Shown here: positions 7,711 to 11,902 of the stretch, piece after piece | Layout of the letters: each line of letters opens with the position of its first letter | How positions within the stretch are numbered: the stretch's first letter is position 1 | DNA from: Flavobacteriales bacterium UBA1820 | GTDB taxonomy: Bacteria; Bacteroidota; Bacteroidia; Flavobacteriales; UBA1820 | Direction of reading: 5' to 3' | NCBI GenBank assembly: GCA_002314265.1 | Contig: DCEW01000102.1 | Span: 1 to 11,902 of the forward strand | DNA: 11,902 bases | Position numbers and translations under genes: made by a program | The notes under the pieces: generated by a model | The model's input: the letters and a program-made list of their open reading frames with translations, nothing else | Told to the model about the DNA's origin: nothing | Databases searched by the model: none

Positions 7711-7752
7711 TTTCACAAAGCGTCAATCGAGTTTCACAAAGCGTCAATCGAG
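7711..7752. repeat. perfect 21-bp tandem duplication in the operon leader
   Basis: Two identical, directly abutting 21-base units occupy 7711-7731 and 7732-7752, each beginning TTTCACAAAG and ending CAATCGAG on the plus strand. They lie between the -7 element (7755-7762) and the start codon (7707-7709) of the Cys/His-rich gene, so they make up nearly all of the predicted 5' untranslated leader. The function is unknown. Candidates are an operator bound twice by a regulator, or a recent slippage duplication of the ribosome-binding region. Confidence 0.95.
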
Positions 7753-7754
7753 GA

Positions 7755-7786
7755 CAAATGTACTAAATGACAAGCTCCGCGCCAAA
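7755..7786 (-). promoter_or_regulatory. promoter of the metal-efflux operon
   Basis: On the minus strand there is TTTG (7783-7786), a 20-base spacer and TACATTTG (7755-7762). This is a full match to the Bacteroidota primary sigma consensus TTTG-N19/20-TAnnTTTG. Transcription should start near 7748, giving a leader of about 40 bases before the ATG of the Cys/His-rich gene. The 21-bp tandem repeat begins 2 bases downstream of the -7 element. Confidence 0.8.
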
Positions 7787-7947
7787 TCGGAAGCGAACTT
7801 TTTCCTTTGGCCCTCCCCGATCCGCCGTTTATCTGCTCGAAACACGCCCTCAAGCACCCGTTCCCCCACGCTTCCCGGAGGGAAAAAGGGGGATAAAACC
7901 TCCGAGGAATATCGCTTGCCAGAGAACGAGGTTTGTGTTTTTTGGCG

Positions 7948-7955
7948 TAAATTTG
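7948..7955 (+). promoter_or_regulatory. -7 promoter element of tcdA
   Basis: TAAATTTG matches the TAnnTTTG consensus and lies 14 bases before the ATG at 7970. Transcription would start about 5-8 bases downstream, leaving a very short leader. No well-spaced TTTG is present upstream (the nearest, 7932-7935, is only 12 bases away). The element argues against the longer reading frame that begins at 7916. Confidence 0.5.
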
Positions 7956-7969
7956 CAGTTCGAAAAAAG

Positions 7970-8719
7970 ATGGACGGGAACTCGCTCGAACAATGGAACG
8001 ACCGCCAGCATCTGCTGGTCAAAGACCGGGGCATCGAACGCCTGGCCCGGGCGCATGTATTGGTCGTCGGTCTGGGGGGCGTAGGAGGTTTCGCAGCAGA
8101 ATTTCTGGCGCGCGCCGGGATAGGACGCCTCACTCTGGTGGATGCCGACACCGTATCCCCGACCAACCTCAACCGGCAGATCGCCGCCCTCACCTCGACC
8201 CTGGGACAGCCCAAGGTGGAAGTGATCGCCCGAAGGCTCTCCGAGATCAACCCCTCCCTCCACCTGGAACTCATCGAGCGTTTTCTCCAGCCGGAGCAGG
8301 CCTACGCCTTGCCCGAGGCCAAATACGACTACGTGGCCGACTGCATCGACAGCCTCAGCCCCAAACTGGAACTGATCCGCGCCTGCATGGACAAAAAGAT
8401 CCCGCTGGTCAGCGCCATGGGCGCCGGGGGACGGCTCGACCCGGCCGCCGTACGGGTGGCGGACATCTCCAAGTCGCACAACTGCCCTTTGGCACGCAGC
8501 ATCCGCAAACGCCTGAGTCAACTCACCGGCCGCAAACCGCGCGGATTCTACGCCGTGTACAGCGAAGAACTGCCCGACGAAACCAGCATGCGCACCGTCG
8601 AGGGTGAGGCCTTCAAACGTTCGTACTACGGTACGATCTCCTACATGCCGGCCCTTTTCGGGCTCCATGCAGCCGCGCACATCCTGCGAAGCCTCCTGCG
8701 GGAGGACTCCGCCGAATAA
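7970..8719 (+). CDS. tcdA: tRNA threonylcarbamoyladenosine dehydratase (ThiF/E1-like)
   Basis: This 249-residue E1-like enzyme should use ATP to cyclise t6A at position 37 of ANN-decoding tRNAs to ct6A. The adenylation fold is clear: the nucleotide-binding loop VVGLGGVGG (32-40), VDAD at 57-60, the arginine in TNLNRQ (65-70), LGQPK with K82, and DCIDS (124-128). The C-terminal segment SYMPALFGLHAA (224-235) is typical of the TcdA/YgdL group rather than ThiF or MoeB, and the CxxC zinc pairs of MoeB are absent. I chose the ATG at 7970 because a promoter -7 element ends at 7955, GAAAAAAG precedes the ATG, and the alternative start at 7916 would add 18 residues not expected in the family. It heads a plus-strand run and is divergent from the efflux operon. 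E. coli TcdA is about 268 residues, so the length is normal. Confidence 0.9.
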   Translation: MDGNSLEQWNDRQHLLVKDRGIERLARAHVLVVGLGGVGGFAAEFLARAGIGRLTLVDADTVSPTNLNRQIAALTSTLGQPKVEVIARRLSEINPSLHLELIERFLQPEQAYALPEAKYDYVADCIDSLSPKLELIRACMDKKIPLVSAMGAGGRLDPAAVRVADISKSHNCPLARSIRKRLSQLTGRKPRGFYAVYSEELPDETSMRTVEGEAFKRSYYGTISYMPALFGLHAAAHILRSLLREDSAE

Positions 8720-8750
8720 TTCCTCTGCAAAAAACATCCTGATAAAAAAG

Positions 8751-9416
8751 ATGGAAGAAAAGAAAAAAATAGAACAGGACCTGAGCTTCGAGCGCCGTTC
8801 GTACGAAAAGTACCATTTGGACGAATCCACCGTGACGGACAACCCGATGGACTTGTTCCAGGCGTGGTACAACCTGGCCGATGCCAGCGACCAGATCGAG
8901 GAAGCGAACGCCATGACCGTGTCCACCATCCGCCCCGAAGGGACTCCGAGGGCCCGCGTGGTACTGCTCAAACGTTTCACGTGGGAAGGTTTTTACTTCT
9001 ACACCAACTACCTGAGCGAAAAAGGCCGCGACATTGCCGCCTGTCCCTCGGTATGCCTGTCGTTCTTCTGGGACGCTTTCGAACGGGAGATCATCATCGA
9101 AGGAGTGGCGGAAAAAGCCCCGGCCGATGTCTCGGACGGATACTTCGCCACCCGTCCCCGAGGCTCTCGTTTGGGAGCCTGGGCTTCGGAGCAGAGCCAG
9201 GTGGTACCCTCCCGCGAGTACCTCGACCGGCGGTTGGAAGAGTTCGAGAAACAATTCGAAGGCAAGGACGTCCCCCGGCCGCCCCACTGCGGGCTGTACC
9301 TGGTGCGCCCCCGGGTGATCGAATTCTGGCAGGGCCGTCCCAACCGGATGCACGACCGCCTGCGTTACACCCTCCAGGAGGACTTTTCCTGGAAACTGGA
9401 ACGCCTGGCCCCCTGA
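8751..9416 (+). CDS. pdxH: pyridoxamine/pyridoxine 5'-phosphate oxidase
   Basis: This FMN-dependent enzyme oxidises PNP or PMP to pyridoxal 5'-phosphate, the last step of vitamin B6 synthesis and salvage. The 221-residue product (E. coli PdxH is 218) shows the FMN-binding segments RVVLLK (69-74), YTNYLSEKG (84-92) and SEQSQ (146-150). It also has the family signature EFWQGRPNRMHDR (191-203), whose R199, H201 and R203 belong to the substrate and flavin site, and it ends in the usual ERLAP. The ATG at 8751, after GATAAAAAAG, fits the family N-terminus. The open frame extends upstream into tcdA, but those residues are an out-of-frame reading of tcdA. It follows tcdA by 31 bases and is probably on the same transcript. 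Confidence 0.96.
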   Translation: MEEKKKIEQDLSFERRSYEKYHLDESTVTDNPMDLFQAWYNLADASDQIEEANAMTVSTIRPEGTPRARVVLLKRFTWEGFYFYTNYLSEKGRDIAACPSVCLSFFWDAFEREIIIEGVAEKAPADVSDGYFATRPRGSRLGAWASEQSQVVPSREYLDRRLEEFEKQFEGKDVPRPPHCGLYLVRPRVIEFWQGRPNRMHDRLRYTLQEDFSWKLERLAP

Positions 9417-9476
9417 TCGCTCCCTGCGGCAAAAACGAAAGAAAAAAAACGATAAACAAATAGACAAAAGAACATT

Positions 9477-11012
9477 ATGGACAAGAAAGTACTTCTGATG
9501 ATCCTCGACGGATGGGGCATCGCCCAGGACAAAAGCGTATCGGCCATCGACCGGGCGCAGACGCCGTTCATGGACTCCCTGCGGGATCGTTACCCCTACA
9601 CCACGCTCGAAGCCTCCGGAATGGCGGTCGGCCTGCCCGAAGGACAGATGGGCAACTCCGAGGTAGGACACATGAACCTCGGTGCCGGACGCGTGGTCTA
9701 TCAGAATCTGGTGAAAATATCGCTGGCGGCCAAGGACGGCTCGCTAGCCAAAAATCCGGTATTAGTCGGTGCCTTCGAAACGGCGAAAAAGAACGGAGGG
9801 AAGGTACACCTGATCGGTCTGCTCTCCGACGGAGGCGTGCACTCCCACATCGAACACCTGGAGGGTCTGCTCGACGCCGCCAAGGAAAACGGAGTGAAAG
9901 ACGTGTACGTCCATGCCTTCATGGACGGCCGCGACTGCGACCCCAAGAGCGGAAAGGGTTTTGTCCGGCAACTGCTCGAACACATGAAGATTTCGGGCGG
10001 GAAACTGGCCACGATCATCGGCCGATACTATGCCATGGACCGCGACAACCGTTGGGAACGCGTCAAGGAAGCCTACGACGCATTGGTACACGGACAGGGC
10101 GCGGCCACCGCTACCGACCCGATCGAAGCCGTCGAAGCCTCCTACCAGGCGGGCGTTACCGACGAATTCATCCGTCCGATCGTCCTCACCGGAGCCGACG
10201 GCCAGCCCGTAGCTACGATCCAGGACGGCGACGTGGTGATCAACTTCAACTTTCGCAGTGACCGGGGCCGGGAGATCACCAATGTCCTCAGCCAGGAAGA
10301 CCACCCGGATTTCGGCATGAAAAAGCTCAACATCAAGTACGTGTCGATGACCAAATACGACGACAAGTTCGTCGGGGTGGACGTGCTCTTCGACAGCGAA
10401 GACCTCCACGATACGCTGGGCGAACTGGTAGCCAAAGCCGGCAAGAAACAGATCCGCATCGCCGAGACCGAAAAATACCCCCACGTAACGTTCTTTTTCT
10501 CCGGCGGCCGCGAGACTCCTTTCGAAGGCGAGGAACGTATCCTCTGCCCTTCGCCCAAGGTAGCTACCTACGACCTGCAGCCGGAGATGAGTGCCGGCCA
10601 GATACGGGACAAGATCCTGCCCGAGTTGGAAAAGCGTTCGGCCGACTTCATCTGCCTGAACTTCGCCAACTCCGACATGGTAGGCCACACCGGTATCATG
10701 GACGCCGCCATCCGTGCCGACCAGACGGTCGATGCCTGCGCCCGCGCCGTGGCTGAAACCGCGCTGAAAAACGGCTACACGGTCCTGATCACCGCCGACC
10801 ACGGCAACTCCGAACTGATGATCAATCCCGACGGGTCGCCCAACACGGCCCACACGACCAACCCCGTGCCGTTCCACTTGCTGGACAACGAATACCACCC
10901 GGCTCTGCGCTCGGGCGGACGTCTGGGCGACATTGCCCCGACGATCGTCGAACTGATGGGCCTCACCCCCTCGCCGCTGATGACCGGGGTAAGCCTGATC
11001 GAGCACCAATAA
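9477..11012 (+). CDS. gpmI: 2,3-bisphosphoglycerate-independent phosphoglycerate mutase
   Basis: This cytoplasmic enzyme interconverts 3- and 2-phosphoglycerate in glycolysis and gluconeogenesis through a phosphoserine intermediate and two Mn ions. All expected residues of the alkaline-phosphatase-like core are visible in 511 residues: D11 in ILDGWG, the phospho-acceptor S61 in GNSEVGH, D400 and H404 in NSDMVGHTG, D441 and H442 in ADHGNSE, and H459 in NTAHTT. The inserted transferase domain carries H122 in GGVHSHIEHL, DGRDCDP (150-156), RYYAMDRD (183-190) and FNFRSDRGRE (257-266). Length is standard. The start ATG follows AAAAGAACATT. It lies 60 bases after pdxH, with no terminator or TAnnTTTG seen between them, and 16 bases before prmA. 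Confidence 0.98.
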   Translation: MDKKVLLMILDGWGIAQDKSVSAIDRAQTPFMDSLRDRYPYTTLEASGMAVGLPEGQMGNSEVGHMNLGAGRVVYQNLVKISLAAKDGSLAKNPVLVGAFETAKKNGGKVHLIGLLSDGGVHSHIEHLEGLLDAAKENGVKDVYVHAFMDGRDCDPKSGKGFVRQLLEHMKISGGKLATIIGRYYAMDRDNRWERVKEAYDALVHGQGAATATDPIEAVEASYQAGVTDEFIRPIVLTGADGQPVATIQDGDVVINFNFRSDRGREITNVLSQEDHPDFGMKKLNIKYVSMTKYDDKFVGVDVLFDSEDLHDTLGELVAKAGKKQIRIAETEKYPHVTFFFSGGRETPFEGEERILCPSPKVATYDLQPEMSAGQIRDKILPELEKRSADFICLNFANSDMVGHTGIMDAAIRADQTVDACARAVAETALKNGYTVLITADHGNSELMINPDGSPNTAHTTNPVPFHLLDNEYHPALRSGGRLGDIAPTIVELMGLTPSPLMTGVSLIEHQ

Positions 11013-11028
11013 TCCCGCGGGACAAACG

Positions 11029-11859
11029 ATGGATTACCTGGAATTTGCCTTGACCGTTTCCCCGGCCGACCCGGGGCTGGAGATCGCACAGGCTGCGCTC
11101 TCCACCCTGCCGTTCGACACCTTCACGATGGACGACGGTGTGCTGCGAGCCTATATCCCGCAGGAGAGTTTTTCGCAGGAAGATTTCGACGGACTTTTCC
11201 TCTGGGACCTAGAGGGTTTTCAGATCTCGTACCAAGTAACGAAGATCCCTCAGCGCAACTGGAACGAAGAGTGGGAAAAGAACTTCTCGCCCATCGAAAT
11301 CGAAGGACGGGCCACGATCCGCGCTCCGTTCCACCCGGCCCCAGCCTCGGGAATGGACATCCTCATCGAGCCGCGCATGTCCTTCGGCACGGGACACCAC
11401 CAGACGACCTACATGATGGTTGCCCATGTGCTGGACACCGACTGCTCCGGCAAGGATGTATGCGACATGGGATGCGGGACGGGGGTACTGGCCATTGCCG
11501 CAGCCAAGAAAGGCGCGAAAAACGTCCTGGCCGCCGACATCGACTCCTGGGCCTACGAAAACGCGAAAGACAACGTCGCTGCCAATGCCTGCCCACAGAT
11601 CCGGGTGGTACAGGGCGGTGCGGAGGTCCTGGGCGAGCAGACCTTCGACTTGTTCCTGGCCAACATCAACCGCAATATCCTGCTGCGCTACATGGCGGAC
11701 TACGCACGCGCCGTCCGTCCCGGTGGTTTTTTGGTGATGAGCGGTTTTTACACCCCGGACAACGCCGCGATCGAGCAGGAAGCGGCCAAGTACGGATTCA
11801 CACGGGTAAAGGCGCTTGAAAAAGACCGGTGGAGCGCACTCAAATTCCGCAAGGACTGA
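11029..11859 (+). CDS. prmA: ribosomal protein L11 methyltransferase
   Basis: This SAM-dependent enzyme trimethylates ribosomal protein L11. The 276-residue product has an N-terminal substrate-recognition domain (about 1-95) containing WNEEWEKNF (78-86). The Rossmann methyltransferase domain follows: EPRMSFGTGHHQTT (114-127), the SAM-binding loop DMGCGTG (146-152), the acidic residue D170 in LAADID, and the motif-IV sequence ANINRNIL (211-218), which matches the PrmA NIxxNxL pattern. C-terminal strands follow (GGFLVMSGF). The length is slightly below E. coli PrmA (293). The ATG lies 16 bases after the gpmI stop, preceded by GGGACAAACG, so the two are probably cotranscribed. No terminator is seen in the 43 bases that remain in the window. 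Confidence 0.95.
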   Translation: MDYLEFALTVSPADPGLEIAQAALSTLPFDTFTMDDGVLRAYIPQESFSQEDFDGLFLWDLEGFQISYQVTKIPQRNWNEEWEKNFSPIEIEGRATIRAPFHPAPASGMDILIEPRMSFGTGHHQTTYMMVAHVLDTDCSGKDVCDMGCGTGVLAIAAAKKGAKNVLAADIDSWAYENAKDNVAANACPQIRVVQGGAEVLGEQTFDLFLANINRNILLRYMADYARAVRPGGFLVMSGFYTPDNAAIEQEAAKYGFTRVKALEKDRWSALKFRKD

Positions 11860-11902
11860 CCTTCCTGTCTTTCTCCATTCCTCCTGTAAAAAAAGCGCTG
11901 CG

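Noticed and set aside
7711..7752. The two 21-base repeats as the start of a CRISPR array.
   Set aside because: The units abut with no spacers, there are only two, and no cas gene is present.
8604..8750. An upstream extension of pdxH by 49 codons, overlapping tcdA.
   Set aside because: The extra residues are an out-of-frame reading of tcdA, and the ATG at 8751 gives the normal PdxH length with an A-rich leader.
8613..9671. A 352-codon minus-strand open frame across tcdA, pdxH and gpmI.
   Set aside because: It runs opposite three well-supported genes and shows no family features.
9762..11009. A 415-codon minus-strand open frame antisense to gpmI.
   Set aside because: It is a shadow of gpmI, whose metal and phospho-serine residues are all intact on the plus strand.

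Overview
The window reads as a chromosomal segment of a Bacteroidota bacterium. The evidence is several TAnnTTTG promoter elements, A-rich rather than strong Shine-Dalgarno leaders, a Bacteroides-type small SRP RNA, and gene families typical of that phylum. The high-GC coding style suggests a Rikenellaceae/Alistipes-like member of the Bacteroidales; this genus-level guess is inference only.

Layout, left to right. (1) nagA (N-acetylglucosamine-6-phosphate deacetylase) on the minus strand, diverging from (2) a small SRP RNA gene (ffs) on the plus strand in a 450-base intergenic region. This region also holds both divergent promoters and, at its far end, the terminator of the next operon. (3) A minus-strand metal-efflux operon, transcribed right to left from a well-formed promoter near 7755-7786. 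Its order is a small secreted Cys/His-rich protein, a His-rich periplasmic adaptor lipoprotein, an HME-type RND pump, and a TolC-family outer-membrane channel. The pump stop and channel start overlap in ATGA. The operon ends in a strong 12-bp-stem terminator with a U-tract. A perfect 21-bp tandem duplication fills almost the whole leader between the promoter and the first start codon. (4) A plus-strand housekeeping run: tcdA (tRNA ct6A dehydratase), pdxH (pyridoxamine-phosphate oxidase), gpmI (cofactor-independent phosphoglycerate mutase) and prmA (ribosomal protein L11 methyltransferase). Gaps are 31, 60 and 16 bases, probably one transcript starting just upstream of tcdA.

The three efflux components should form a tripartite cell-envelope pump. 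The small leading protein and the His-rich tail of the adaptor look like periplasmic metal-capturing parts. The pump lacks methionine at the three positions used by E. coli CusA for Cu(I)/Ag(I), as aligned from memory, so a divalent metal such as Zn, Co, Ni or Cd seems more likely. No regulator gene is visible in the window.

Most of the window is ordinary. The least-explained parts are the Cys/His-rich leading protein, the 21-bp tandem repeat in its leader, and the structured gap between it and the adaptor gene.
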